Shown: piece after piece, positions 19,973 through 28,487 of the stretch
Numbering within the stretch: position 1 is the first letter of the stretch
Layout: each line of letters starts with the position of its first letter
Source: a virus
Direction: 5' to 3' (one strand)
Virus record (IMG/VR): IMGVR_UViG_3300011113_000257
Span: 46,858-110,857 of that record
DNA: 64,000 nucleotides
Notes under the pieces: generated by a model
What the model was told of the DNA's origin: nothing
The model's database searches: none
The model's input: the letters and a program-made list of their open reading frames with translations, nothing else
Program-made: the position numbers and the translations under genes

Positions 19973-20215
19973 GTGGAACGCTCTTTCGAGGATAAGTTAG
20001 AAATTGTAGCATCAGCGTTTTATAGTCGCTTTGATGAAGAAGGTGAAGCAGAAATTTTACAAAAGATTTTTAATTCACACGACCTATCAGGTGCTGTTGC
20101 ATTAGCAGTAGTCGGAGGAGATGTCGAGATTAAATCTGACGAAGCAAAAGGTTGGATTGAAGAAACATATAGAGTTCTAGATGCTATCTTTGATTTCCCA
20201 GAGGAGGAGTCTTAA
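19973..20215 (+). CDS. Acidic hypothetical protein, 80 aa, GTG start
   Basis: MERSFEDKLEIVASAFYSRF then ILQKIFNSHDLSGAVALAVV; starts at GTG directly after the HAD stop, with AGGAGATTTTTAA upstream. Function unknown. Confidence 0.7.
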   Translation: MERSFEDKLEIVASAFYSRFDEEGEAEILQKIFNSHDLSGAVALAVVGGDVEIKSDEAKGWIEETYRVLDAIFDFPEEES

Positions 20216-20341
20216 ATGAACCAAGACGATTATGAAGAAGACAATTATGAAGAAGACGTAAAAGATTCTTTAAAACTTTTTGCTTCCATTACTGTTCCCG
20301 TACTTATATTCTCTATTGCTATTTGGTTTCTATCTGCCTAG
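20216..20341 (+). CDS. 41-aa membrane microprotein with acidic N-terminus
   Basis: A Glu/Asp/Tyr repeat (DDYEEDNYEEDV) precedes a C-terminal membrane helix (LFASITVPVLIFSIAIWFL). ATG follows the previous stop with GAGGAGGAG upstream, a strong site. Function unknown. Confidence 0.7.
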   Translation: MNQDDYEEDNYEEDVKDSLKLFASITVPVLIFSIAIWFLSA

Positions 20342-20350
20342 ACTTATCTA

Positions 20351-20995
20351 ATGCATACATACGACGTAAGACAGATAGAATCCAAAGAGACACACGACTA
20401 CCTTCTTAACATCCACTATGCAAAGCGTCTCCCACAGATTATGTACGCATACGGTCTATTCCGAGATGACAACCTTGTTGGTGTAATTACTTATGGTCGT
20501 CCACCTGCACCGTCTGTGTCTAAGGGCGTTTTAGGAACTGAACATAAGAATCTAGTTCTTGAACTTAATCGTTTATGTCTTAAAGACAATCTTAAAAACG
20601 AAGCGTCACAACTTGTCGCAGGTTCTTTCAAACTTCTTCCTACTCCACTTGCAATTATTTCTTATGCAGATACATCACACGACCATCTCGGTATTGTGTA
20701 TCAAGCAACAAATTTTCTCTATACAGGGCTCTCATCTAAACATACAGACTGGGCAGTAAAAGGAATGGAAGGGACTCACACAAGAACTTTTAATCACATC
20801 GCTGATGCAATACCCGGAGATAAAAAGAATCTCGAAAAGATTAAAGAACTTTATGGTGACCGCTTCTACTACATTGACAGACCAAGAAAACATCGGTACA
20901 TTATCTTGTTAGGGAGCAAGTCAGAAAAAAGAACTCTTAAAAGTCTTTTGAAGTACCCTGTTCTTCCATATCCAAAAAGGAGTAAAGATGCTTGA
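20351..20995 (+). CDS. Mom-like DNA modification protein (GNAT fold), 214 aa
   Basis: HYAKRLPQIMYAYGLFRDDN, GVITYGRPPAP, LELNRLCLKDN, EASQLVAGSFKLL, ISYADTSHDHLGIVYQATNF match the Mom family. Phage Mu Mom converts adenine to N6-methylcarbamoyl-adenine and protects DNA from restriction; Mom proteins have an acetyltransferase-like fold. Length fits the family. It sits between a membrane microprotein and a short gene before the RNR. Whether this phage DNA carries the modification is inference. Confidence 0.8.
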   Translation: MHTYDVRQIESKETHDYLLNIHYAKRLPQIMYAYGLFRDDNLVGVITYGRPPAPSVSKGVLGTEHKNLVLELNRLCLKDNLKNEASQLVAGSFKLLPTPLAIISYADTSHDHLGIVYQATNFLYTGLSSKHTDWAVKGMEGTHTRTFNHIADAIPGDKKNLEKIKELYGDRFYYIDRPRKHRYIILLGSKSEKRTLKSLLKYPVLPYPKRSKDA

Positions 20996-21224
20996 TAGCA
21001 AAGGTGATTACCACCCTAATGACCCATCTGCAGAGAACGAAAGACTGTACAGAATTTTAGATAAACTGAACAGTATTAGAAAGCACTCTCAAGTACGAGG
21101 AGACTCAGAGCAGTTTATTCTTGGCATCTTGCTAAGTACTGACATCGTAACTGCCGAAATACGTGGAGAAATTCATAAAATAGATGGCAGTAATACCCAC
21201 CCCGACCAAATACCCCTAATCTAG
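20988..21224 (+). CDS. Hypothetical protein, 78 aa
   Basis: MLDSKGDYHPNDPSAENERL then ILDKLNSIRKHSQVRGDSEQ; helical with a C-terminal helix pair. Overlaps the Mom-like gene by 8 nt with AAAAAGGAG upstream. Function unknown. Confidence 0.75.
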   Translation: MLDSKGDYHPNDPSAENERLYRILDKLNSIRKHSQVRGDSEQFILGILLSTDIVTAEIRGEIHKIDGSNTHPDQIPLI

Positions 21225-21277
21225 CACTGCTAGTATTTTAACTCTTACTCAAATACCACCCCCAAAAAAGGATACTT

Positions 21278-23332
21278 ATGTCTGCCGTCACTTTTGTTTT
21301 TCGTCTAAATGAAGAGTTTGTTGCTTCTTATAAAGATAAGAAAGCACCATTTGGATATAGAGACGCAGGCGGTAACTCGGTAGGTGAAATTACTTTCCTA
21401 CGCACTTACTCACGCAAGAAAGAAGACGGCACTAAGGAAACTTGGGTGGATGTTTGTGAGCGCGTTATTAACGGAATGTACTCGCTTCAGAAGGAACACT
21501 GCAAGACTAATCGTCTTCCTTGGTCTGATGCTAAGGCTCAGGCTTCTGCAAAAGAAGCATTCGACCGTTTGTTCCATCTCAAGTGGACACCACCAGGTCG
21601 CGGACTTTGGGTTATGGGAACTCCGATTGTAAACGTACAAAAGAACTCCGCAGCACTACAGAACTGCGCGTTTGTATCAACACTTGAAATGACTAAGAAC
21701 AATCCTGCTAAGCCATTTGGTTTCTTAATGGAAGCATCAATGCTTGGCGTTGGCGTTGGCTTTGATGATAAGGGTGCTGAAAAAGAATTCACTATCTACG
21801 CACCTAAATCAGAGTGCACAACAATGGTTATCCCAGATACTCGCGAGGGCTGGGTTGAATCAACTGTTGAACTTATTAACTCTTACCTAAAGGCAGACCA
21901 CAACTGCTTAGAATTTGACTACTCAGAGATTCGTCCTGCTGGCGCACCTATTGCAACTTTTGGTGGAACAGCAGCAGGTCACGAACCTTTAGAGCGTCTA
22001 CATAACTACATCCACAAACTATTCAAAGGACGCGCTGGTGAACTCGTTACTAAAAAAGATATTGCTGATATCGGCAATCTTATTGGCGTTTGTGTTGTTA
22101 GCGGTAATGTTCGTCGTAGTGCTGAACTTCTTATTGGCTCCATTGATGACGCTGATTTCCTTAATCTTAAAAACGCTGATGTATTCCCCGAACGAAACTC
22201 CTACGACCCCGACGCTCCTGGCTGGGGTTGGATGTCTAATAACTCGGTAGCAGTTAGCGTAGGTCAAGACCTTTCACCAATCGTTGATGGTATTGCTCGC
22301 AACGGCGAGCCAGGTGTTATTTGGATGGACGTATCAAAGAAGTACGGTCGTCTTGCTGACCCAATCAACAACAAAGACCATCGCATTGCTGGCTACAATC
22401 CTTGTGCAGAACAGTCACTTGAATCATTTGAAATGTGCACCTTAGTTGAAACATACCTAAACCGTCACGATTCATTAGAGGACTACAACCGCACACTTAA
22501 GTTTGCATACCTCTACGCTAAGACTGTAACTCTTCTTCCAACACACTGGGAAGAAACAAATGCAATCATGCAACGTAACCGTCGTATCGGAACCTCGATG
22601 TCAGGCGTAGCAAACTTTGCTGACCGTAAGGGTTTACCTGTTCTCCGTGACTGGATGGATAAGGGCTACGAGAATGTTAAGAAGTATGACACTATCTATT
22701 CAGAGTGGTTAGGTATTCGTGAATCAATCAAAACAACAACCGTCAAGCCATCAGGAACAGTATCTATCCTTGCTGGTGAATCGCCCGGAGTTCACTGGAC
22801 ACCAGGTGGAAAGTTTTTCAACCGAGCAATACGCTTTGCAAATTCTGACCCTATGCTCCCACTTTTCAAAATGGCAAACTACAGAGTCGAACCAGCAAGC
22901 GAATCCCCAGACACCACTTCAGTAGTGTTCTTCCCAATCAAGTCTGATGCAGAACGCGCAGAACGCGACGTAACCATCTTTGAGAAGATGTCACTTGCTG
23001 CAGTTGCTCAGCGTTACTGGTCAGATAACTCAGTATCCGTTACCGTTTCATTCGACCCAGACACTGAAGCAGAGCATGTTGGAACTGTCTTGCATATGTA
23101 CGACGGTCAGTTAAAGACTGTTTCATTCCTACCTTCAGGTAACTTCACTTACCCACAGATGCCTTACACGCAGATTACTGAAGAAGAATATGAAGCAGAA
23201 CTTTTAAAGTTGTTCCCAATCGACTTCACTGGTGTCTATGCAGGTATGGCAGCAGATGCAATCGGCGAAGCGTACTGCACCACCGATGCTTGCGAAATCA
23301 AACTCATTACAGAGAACAACAAGGATAAGTAG
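21278..23332 (+). CDS. nrdJ: Class II (B12-dependent) ribonucleotide reductase, 684 aa
   Basis: NCAFVSTLEM, FGFLMEASMLGVGVGFDD, GNVRRSAELL, NPCAEQSLESFEMCTLVETY, TVKPSGTVSILAGESPGVHW match the monomeric adenosylcobalamin-dependent ribonucleoside-triphosphate reductase family. The NPCxE segment and the radical-site cysteine region are present, and the C-terminal CTTDAC pair is the redox-active CxxxxC. Product: dNTPs for phage replication. The host must supply B12. Thioredoxin follows with a one-base overlap and is the likely reductant. ATG follows AAAAAAGGATACTT. Confidence 0.95.
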   Translation: MSAVTFVFRLNEEFVASYKDKKAPFGYRDAGGNSVGEITFLRTYSRKKEDGTKETWVDVCERVINGMYSLQKEHCKTNRLPWSDAKAQASAKEAFDRLFHLKWTPPGRGLWVMGTPIVNVQKNSAALQNCAFVSTLEMTKNNPAKPFGFLMEASMLGVGVGFDDKGAEKEFTIYAPKSECTTMVIPDTREGWVESTVELINSYLKADHNCLEFDYSEIRPAGAPIATFGGTAAGHEPLERLHNYIHKLFKGRAGELVTKKDIADIGNLIGVCVVSGNVRRSAELLIGSIDDADFLNLKNADVFPERNSYDPDAPGWGWMSNNSVAVSVGQDLSPIVDGIARNGEPGVIWMDVSKKYGRLADPINNKDHRIAGYNPCAEQSLESFEMCTLVETYLNRHDSLEDYNRTLKFAYLYAKTVTLLPTHWEETNAIMQRNRRIGTSMSGVANFADRKGLPVLRDWMDKGYENVKKYDTIYSEWLGIRESIKTTTVKPSGTVSILAGESPGVHWTPGGKFFNRAIRFANSDPMLPLFKMANYRVEPASESPDTTSVVFFPIKSDAERAERDVTIFEKMSLAAVAQRYWSDNSVSVTVSFDPDTEAEHVGTVLHMYDGQLKTVSFLPSGNFTYPQMPYTQITEEEYEAELLKLFPIDFTGVYAGMAADAIGEAYCTTDACEIKLITENNKDK

Positions 23333-23649
23333 TGGCAATACTGAATCTAAAAACAAACGAGTTCGACAAGTTTATTGCCAACGCAGAAGTCCCAGTAGTC
23401 GTTGATTACTGGGCAACTTGGTGTTCACCTTGCAAGATGGTTCTACCAATTCTTGAAGAACTTTCTACTGATTATGAAGGCAAGGTAATTATTGCTAAGG
23501 TAGATGTTGACGCAGAACCAGAACTTATGGATGGTATCCGTTCTGTTCCGACAATCCGCGTCTTTCAAAAAGGCAAGAAAGTCAAGGAAATTGTTGGAGC
23601 AAAGAATAAGCCAGCGTTGCTCAAGGAACTAGAAGACTACTTAGGGTAG
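23332..23649 (+). CDS. Thioredoxin, 105 aa
   Basis: Active site WCSPCK (usual WCGPC with Gly to Ser), cis-Pro region SVPTIRVFQKG, and full thioredoxin length. GTG start shares its G with the RNR stop, so the two are coupled and it probably reduces the RNR. Confidence 0.95.
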   Translation: MAILNLKTNEFDKFIANAEVPVVVDYWATWCSPCKMVLPILEELSTDYEGKVIIAKVDVDAEPELMDGIRSVPTIRVFQKGKKVKEIVGAKNKPALLKELEDYLG

Positions 23650-23658
23650 AATACTAAT

Positions 23659-23847
23659 ATGCCTACATATGATTACACCTGCTCAAATGAGCACGTCTAC
23701 ACAGAAGAGCGTTCAATCCACGAGGACCAGAAGATAACTGAGTGTCCAGAATGTAAAGAAACTCTTAAGCGTATTTTTATTGCTGTTCCAGTTTCTTTTC
23801 AAGCACCTGGCTTCTACGCAAAAGAACGAAAGAGTTTAGGACTGTGA
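23659..23847 (+). CDS. FmdB-like zinc ribbon protein, 62 aa
   Basis: MPTYDYTCSNEHVYTEERSI then CPECKETLKRIF is the FmdB putative regulatory ribbon (MPxYDYxC...H...CPxCG). Follows thioredoxin. Function in phages not established. Confidence 0.9.
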   Translation: MPTYDYTCSNEHVYTEERSIHEDQKITECPECKETLKRIFIAVPVSFQAPGFYAKERKSLGL

Positions 23848-24113
23848 GCCTCCAACCACTAACAGGTTCAGGTATCCAATTAGATACAGTAACCAATACT
23901 GCTCCAGTAGAACCCGGAGACCACGACAAGTTTGCGCACTATGCTCCAAAAGATGAGATTACCTACGCACTTATTTACGGCGTTCCAATCATTGCTCTTT
24001 GCGGTAAGCAGTGGATTCCATCCAGAGACCCCAAGGGTTTTAGTATCTGCCCTGCTTGCAAAGAAATTTACGAACAACTATCTGAAGACAATCCTGACGA
24101 CTACATGTCTTGA
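23844..24113 (+). CDS. DUF3039-like protein, 89 aa
   Basis: HDKFAHYAPKDEITYALIYG, ALCGKQWIPSRDPKGFSICP and CKEIYE match the actinobacterial DUF3039 family, including its Cys pair. GTG start overlaps the upstream stop (GTGA). A strong pointer to an actinobacterial host. Confidence 0.85.
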   Translation: MSLQPLTGSGIQLDTVTNTAPVEPGDHDKFAHYAPKDEITYALIYGVPIIALCGKQWIPSRDPKGFSICPACKEIYEQLSEDNPDDYMS

Positions 24114-24189
24114 TAAACTAGACGTTGACATACGTTTGGCATAGTAAATAGGACTGTGCCTGTTTGTAACTGGAAGTACAGGCAGGAAT

Positions 24190-24711
24190 ATGAAGAAATA
24201 CAATGCGCTTATCTGCGCACTCATTTTAGTTATTGGAGCCTCGGCTGTCCCAGCCTTAGGTCTTAATAGAGGCGATTACCAATTAAAAGAATCTAAATCT
24301 AACCAAGTAATTAAAACTGGTAAATGGACTACTTTAAATTTTAAGGGCGATGACTCCCTTAAAAGAACAAAAAACTACCGAACCCTGTTCTGCACAAAGG
24401 TTCATCTTGATACCAGAAAAGGTTCTCCCACCTATGTGAAGGTACGCTTTGCTCGCGTCAAAGGCGGACCAAATGACACCACTGGAACAAATACTTGGGT
24501 CACCAAAGGGTTTACAGGTAGATATTGGCAAGGCGCTCTGTGCTGGACTATAGACACAAAATACCCGATTGTAGCCCAAATCAAGATTGAAGGACCTAAG
24601 AAAACCTACACTTCACACCTTCGTCAGTTCAAGGCTTGGTCTCCACCTTATGAACTCCCGGCTGATATGACAACACCCGCTCCAACTGCTACGGTGGATG
24701 TAGTTCAATAG
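24190..24711 (+). CDS. Secreted beta-rich protein, 173 aa
   Basis: Signal peptide MKKYNALICALILVIGASAV ending near PALGL, then a beta-sandwich-like domain (KWTTLNFKGDDS ... YVKVRFARVKGG). It resembles the neighbour 24745-25137 and looks like a duplicate with an added signal sequence. A GCCTGT/ACAGGC hairpin lies just before the ribosome site (AGGCAGGA). Ligand unknown; a carbohydrate-binding role is guesswork. Confidence 0.8.
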   Translation: MKKYNALICALILVIGASAVPALGLNRGDYQLKESKSNQVIKTGKWTTLNFKGDDSLKRTKNYRTLFCTKVHLDTRKGSPTYVKVRFARVKGGPNDTTGTNTWVTKGFTGRYWQGALCWTIDTKYPIVAQIKIEGPKKTYTSHLRQFKAWSPPYELPADMTTPAPTATVDVVQ

Positions 24712-24744
24712 AGTAAAATAAAACTCTACTTAGAAAGGACGACA

Positions 24745-25137
24745 ATGACTGTTGAATATGTTTCATGGAAAGCAGGCGACCCAAAGATTAAACCTGCTCC
24801 ACAGGTAATCAAGCCTAAGACTTGGACACAACTAGATTTTGGTGCACAAGATTCAATTGTTCCTAAAAACTCAGGTATTGCTAACTGGGCATTTTACTTA
24901 AACGTAAGCAAAGATGGCGGAGCAAAGCATATGAAGATTCGCTTTACTCGCGATATCGGAACTAAGGATGCAGACTTTACTGGTCAGCGTATGCTCGACC
25001 TAACATTAGACAACATCCACTCAGGTACTTGGTTCTTTAAGGCTAACAAGGGTCAACCAGTTGGTCTTGAGGTTTACCACGAAGGAACAACCGCAATGAC
25101 AATCATCACTCGTGAATTGAAGATGTGGATTCCGTAA
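24745..25137 (+). CDS. Beta-rich protein, 130 aa, paralogue of 24190-24711
   Basis: VIKPKTWTQLDFGAQDSIVP, HMKIRFTRDIGTKDADFTGQ and TIITRELKMWIP align with the mature part of 24190-24711; no signal peptide. ATG follows AGAAAGGACGACA. Possibly a virion or capsid-decorating protein; unproven. Confidence 0.8.
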   Translation: MTVEYVSWKAGDPKIKPAPQVIKPKTWTQLDFGAQDSIVPKNSGIANWAFYLNVSKDGGAKHMKIRFTRDIGTKDADFTGQRMLDLTLDNIHSGTWFFKANKGQPVGLEVYHEGTTAMTIITRELKMWIP

Positions 25138-25690
25138 CCTTTAATCTGAAGAGGCGGTAGATTTTTCTACCGTCTTTTCTTTTTTTCCAAACACGGAAGA
25201 ATCCAAGTTCAGAACCAATCACGCGAACTCTTTTATAAACTCCTGTGCGGGTTCCTTCTGTATCAGAACCTGCTTGGTCACTTGTTGTATCACCCTCGAC
25301 AACTTCATAACCAACTGTTAACCCCCACTTGCGAACCACCCCAACAACAATACCTACATGCGTTGCTCTTCCTTCTTTCTCGAAGTCATAGAACGCTAGG
25401 TCTCCTTCTTTAACTCTCCACCATTGTATCTGTTCAGAGTTTTTAAGTAAGTGTTCATAACCAATATTACAAGACGCAAACCCTTTTTTACTTGAAACTT
25501 CAACTAACTCACTTGCACCGATTTTTGCAAAGCACCACGAAACGAACATGGCAGAGTATGGATTGTTGTTTAACCCGTACCACTTTCCGTACTTACTATC
25601 TCGATTAGGTCCGTTGGTGTAACCAACCTCTTCTAAAGCGACACTTATAAGTTCGGACTTGGAAGTTTTAATCTTCGGAGGATTCTGCAT
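25106..25690 (-). CDS. CHAP-like protein lacking the catalytic Cys, 194 aa
   Basis: NNNPYSAMFVSWCFAKIGAS corresponds to the CHAP active-site segment PWCAMFVSWCFA, but the nucleophile Cys is Ser (TAC TCT codons). The catalytic His segment (RATHVGIVVGVV) is intact. Length and flanks fit phage CHAP amidase/endopeptidases. It may be a cell-wall binder or have altered chemistry. The 3' end overlaps the convergent gene by 32 nt; start overlaps 25668-26000 by 23 nt. Confidence 0.8.
   Translation of the reverse strand: MQNPPKIKTSKSELISVALEEVGYTNGPNRDSKYGKWYGLNNNPYSAMFVSWCFAKIGASELVEVSSKKGFASCNIGYEHLLKNSEQIQWWRVKEGDLAFYDFEKEGRATHVGIVVGVVRKWGLTVGYEVVEGDTTSDQAGSDTEGTRTGVYKRVRVIGSELGFFRVWKKRKDGRKIYRLFRLKVTESTSSIHE
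25155..25190 (+). terminator. Terminator between convergent genes
   Basis: CGGTAGA/TCTACCG stem with a TTTT loop, followed by TCTTTTCTTTTTTT, for the rightward operon. It is embedded in the coding end of 25106-25690. Confidence 0.75.
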
Positions 25691-26000
25691 TTTCCAGTTT
25701 CTTTTGCTCTTTACGTTCTTTCACAACATTCTCGACTGTCTTATTCTTCCAGTGTACCGTCTTTACTCTGGACATATAGAACGAACGAAACACGGAGTAC
25801 CCTTTTCGACCACCAACAACATCAATCCATTCAGCAGTTGGAGTCTTAACATGCTTAACAAATCTAAATCTACCTGCCTCACCAGTAATAGATAGTTCTG
25901 TACCAGCAACTACAGTTCGACCATTAACTTGAATCTCATTCTTTACTGTCCAAGTATCTGGATATGCTTTGGTTTTTCCCTTGCTAGATTTTTTCATCAT
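25668..26000 (-). CDS. Hypothetical protein, 110 aa
   Basis: Basic N-terminus (MMKKSSKGKTKAYPDTWTVK), SH3-like strands (VNGRTVVAGTELSITGEAGR, WIDVVGG) and a Lys/Glu-rich tail. Similar proteins occur in actinophages without assigned function. Driven by the promoter at 26007-26035. Confidence 0.8.
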   Translation of the reverse strand: MMKKSSKGKTKAYPDTWTVKNEIQVNGRTVVAGTELSITGEAGRFRFVKHVKTPTAEWIDVVGGRKGYSVFRSFYMSRVKTVHWKNKTVENVVKERKEQKKLENAESSED

Positions 26001-26006
26001 AGTTAA

Positions 26007-26035
26007 ATCGTATCATACCTTCCTGACAAACGCAA
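26007..26035 (-). promoter_or_regulatory. TGTCAGG-family promoter outside the early region
   Basis: TTGCGT (26030-26035), 17 bp with TGTCAGG, TACGAT (26007-26012). It is the only clear member to the right of the candidate origin. Confidence 0.75.
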
Positions 26036-26087
26036 ATCCCCTGCGAGTTACAAGGTCTAAACTACTTTTTATGATACCGTTTACTCT

Positions 26088-27164
26088 ATGCCTGAAGTAT
26101 CAATACCAAAGAGTGTACCAACTGCTGATGACTTATTTGGTGCAAAGACGAAACAACTTGCGCGTTTCTGCGAAGAACCAGCGTGGTCTGCCTATAACCC
26201 GTCTATTTGCTACACCGAAGAGCATGGCTACTTGGTACTCCTACGCTCCTCAAACGGCTGGCTACGCGACCACAGACCAGAGTGGCAAGTAGAAACAGGT
26301 GAAGAACTTACCACCGAAGATTCTTATGAAACTCCCGGAGAATGGTATCAGGCTTCATATATTAATTCCGTTTTAGGAACAGAGAAGTATTTTAGAAATA
26401 GAATGTTTCTTGCAAGTCTAAACACAAAAACACTTAATCTTTCTTACTTGAAAGAAATAGACCTAACTCAGGCTTACGCACAAGCCCCAGCAAAACTTAT
26501 AAGAGGAATTGAAGATGGAAGACTCTACTACGACGGAGAAACGCTACGAATCTCTGCGACGGTATTTGAAATTGGGCACATTAATGTTGCTCGTATTTGT
26601 TCTGTTGAACTGGACTTAAGCGGAGATAGCCCACGCGGTGTTTCTTTTGAGATGTTTGATTCTCCTATTAATGAAGACACCGTTGAGAAAAACTGGATGC
26701 CTGTTCACAAGTCATCTATTTTTAATCCAGATGATGTTAATTTTGATTATCTCTATTCTTCAGGAAAGACTTACACGATTAAAGACCACTCCCTCAAAGA
26801 AGTTGGTGGACCAGCACCATCCGTTAGAGGTGGCTCACAACTTATCGGTTTAGAGAATGGAACTATGTTAAGCATTGTTCATCAGTGCGTTTCAGCCGAG
26901 TACATCAGATTTGCTAACCTAAGCAAGGAAGCACTATTCCGTCGTCGCTATGTTCACCGCTTTATGCAATACGACGAAAAGGGAAGAATCATTAAAGTTT
27001 CCGATATGTTTAACTTCCTAAACAAGTCAATAGAGTTTGCAGGTGGAATGGCAATCCACGAAAACAAACTGCTAGTTAGTTTCGGTGCCCTAGATTCATC
27101 AGCACACATAGCATCCATCCCCCTTAAAAACGTCTTGGCGAATCTTCGTCCTCCTCGTATTTAA
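26088..27164 (+). CDS. GH130-like five-bladed propeller protein, 358 aa
   Basis: WSAYNPSICYTEEHGYLVLL, FRNRMFLASLNTKTLNLSYL, RGIEDGRLYYDGETLRISAT and KNWMPV are the pattern of GH130-type mannoside phosphorylase/mannosidase propellers. It is paralogous to 31896-32825 and 61919-62929. Catalytic Asp positions cannot be assigned with confidence. The -10 TATGAT lies about 10 nt before the start, so the mRNA may be nearly leaderless. Likely acts on mannosyl-type glycans or is a lectin-like derivative. Confidence 0.75.
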   Translation: MPEVSIPKSVPTADDLFGAKTKQLARFCEEPAWSAYNPSICYTEEHGYLVLLRSSNGWLRDHRPEWQVETGEELTTEDSYETPGEWYQASYINSVLGTEKYFRNRMFLASLNTKTLNLSYLKEIDLTQAYAQAPAKLIRGIEDGRLYYDGETLRISATVFEIGHINVARICSVELDLSGDSPRGVSFEMFDSPINEDTVEKNWMPVHKSSIFNPDDVNFDYLYSSGKTYTIKDHSLKEVGGPAPSVRGGSQLIGLENGTMLSIVHQCVSAEYIRFANLSKEALFRRRYVHRFMQYDEKGRIIKVSDMFNFLNKSIEFAGGMAIHENKLLVSFGALDSSAHIASIPLKNVLANLRPPRI

Positions 27165-27209
27165 GTCCTATGAAGTCGACAAAATCGAACTTTACATTAT
27201 AGAGGAACA

Positions 27210-27587
27210 ATGGTACTTAGCGGAGAAGACGACGACAACGAGTCTGAAAAAGATGTAGAAGATGTAATTGACTTCCTCGTTGCAACAGGTGCTTTAGAAC
27301 TCACCTCTATAGATAAAAACGGAGACCCTGTTTACAGGATTACTAGTATTTGTAAAGACTTGTTTCCCGATTTGTATTATGAACATATGAGACAAGCAGA
27401 TGACACCTCCTTTGCTTTATGGCAAAAAGGTTTACTAGAAATTGCTTTTGGTGAAGATGGTACTAACTATGTCACGATGACCGCAGAGAACTACTTAAAG
27501 TATTTAGATATTGCTGACGAGTTATCCGAAGAAGAGGAAAGCGTTATGTTTGTCTTAATAAATAAGAACATCTTGGACGCTCAGTAA
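27210..27587 (+). CDS. Acidic hypothetical protein, 125 aa
   Basis: MVLSGEDDDNESEKDVEDVI then winged-helix-like segments (DFLVATGALELTSIDKNGDP, YRITSICKDLFPD). Possibly DNA-binding or an anti-regulator, by fold guess only. ATG follows GAGGAACA. Confidence 0.75.
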   Translation: MVLSGEDDDNESEKDVEDVIDFLVATGALELTSIDKNGDPVYRITSICKDLFPDLYYEHMRQADDTSFALWQKGLLEIAFGEDGTNYVTMTAENYLKYLDIADELSEEEESVMFVLINKNILDAQ

Positions 27588-27814
27588 AACTTGACACCAC
27601 TCTAGGCTTTTTGTAGCCTATACATAGTTCTTGATGTATTAGGTGTTTTCTGCCAGTTCTACTAATACACCAAGACTTTTCGCAGAAATGTGGTTTGTTC
27701 TCCTTTCCTACATTTTTTTGGAAGCGGGTTGCTCCGCCACTTGCGAACACGGAGCATATATAAAAACCGCCCCACCGAATTTAATTCTGCGTAGGGCGGT
27801 TTATTTATTAAGTT
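27588..27814. other. Non-coding stretch with hairpins
   Basis: Holds a TAGGCT/AGCCTA hairpin (27603-27620), a 13-bp inverted repeat (27630-27642 with 27662-27674, one mismatch), and the bidirectional AAACCGCCC/GGGCGGTTT terminator (27764-27802) serving the leftward NlpC/P60 gene. No gene or tRNA recognised. Confidence 0.7.
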
Positions 27815-28336
27815 TTATAGTCTTCTAAACTGGATTTTCTTACTCCAGATTTTTTCAATTTTTACTACTCCACCAGGCTTCGGAGAATGTAAAACTTTTC
27901 CGTTTCCTGCGTAGATTGCGACGTGGTAAATATGACCACCTGACGAAAAGAAAAATACCAAGTCACCGACCTTAGCATCGCTACGAGCAATCTTTTTTGA
28001 CTGCTTGTATTGACCTCCAGTGGTTCTTGCTACTTCCTTACCTTTCTTCTTGTAGATGTACTGAGTAAACCCAGAACAGTCAAAACAGTTAGGACCTGTT
28101 CCACCTTTGCAGTAAGGGGTTCCTAAATACTTTAGACCAGTTTTGTATGTGGATAGAAGGTTTGCTAAAAGGCTTTGATTAGCCCTAGCCTTACTTTTTA
28201 TTTCTCCTAGACTTATATTCGACTTTACTGATAATTCATTAGCGTTGGCTTGACCCTGGGCTACTGGTGGCGATACGACCATGACGGACATAAGAAGCGC
28301 AGTAACGGTGGTCAAAACCTTGGTTCTGACTAACAT
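27815..28336 (-). CDS. Secreted NlpC/P60 peptidase, 173 aa
   Basis: Signal peptide (KVLTTVTALLMSVMVVSPPV then AQGQA), then an NlpC/P60 domain with catalytic Cys in NCFDCSGFTQYIYKKKG, DLVFFFSSGGHIYHVAIYAG with catalytic His, and the C-terminal third residue region. Cuts D-Glu-meso-DAP-type peptide links in host wall. ATG (28336) is preferred over one at 28396, which overlaps the promoter (TTGTAA, 17 bp, TATTAT). Confidence 0.9.
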   Translation of the reverse strand: MLVRTKVLTTVTALLMSVMVVSPPVAQGQANANELSVKSNISLGEIKSKARANQSLLANLLSTYKTGLKYLGTPYCKGGTGPNCFDCSGFTQYIYKKKGKEVARTTGGQYKQSKKIARSDAKVGDLVFFFSSGGHIYHVAIYAGNGKVLHSPKPGGVVKIEKIWSKKIQFRRL

Positions 28337-28487
28337 AGGCTTTAAGTTTACCAGACTGGTATAATATTCGGCAAATCCAAACCTTACAAACCCCACTAAA
28401 ACGGTTTTTGGATTTGTCGTCTTCTAAAGTTTTTTATCCAGTGAAGTCTGAAAAAATGACTTTTCTATTATATAGAAATCAAAACTG

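Noticed and set aside
27588-27814. Possible tRNA or small RNA
   Set aside because: The hairpins do not form a cloverleaf and no CCA or T-loop pattern was seen.
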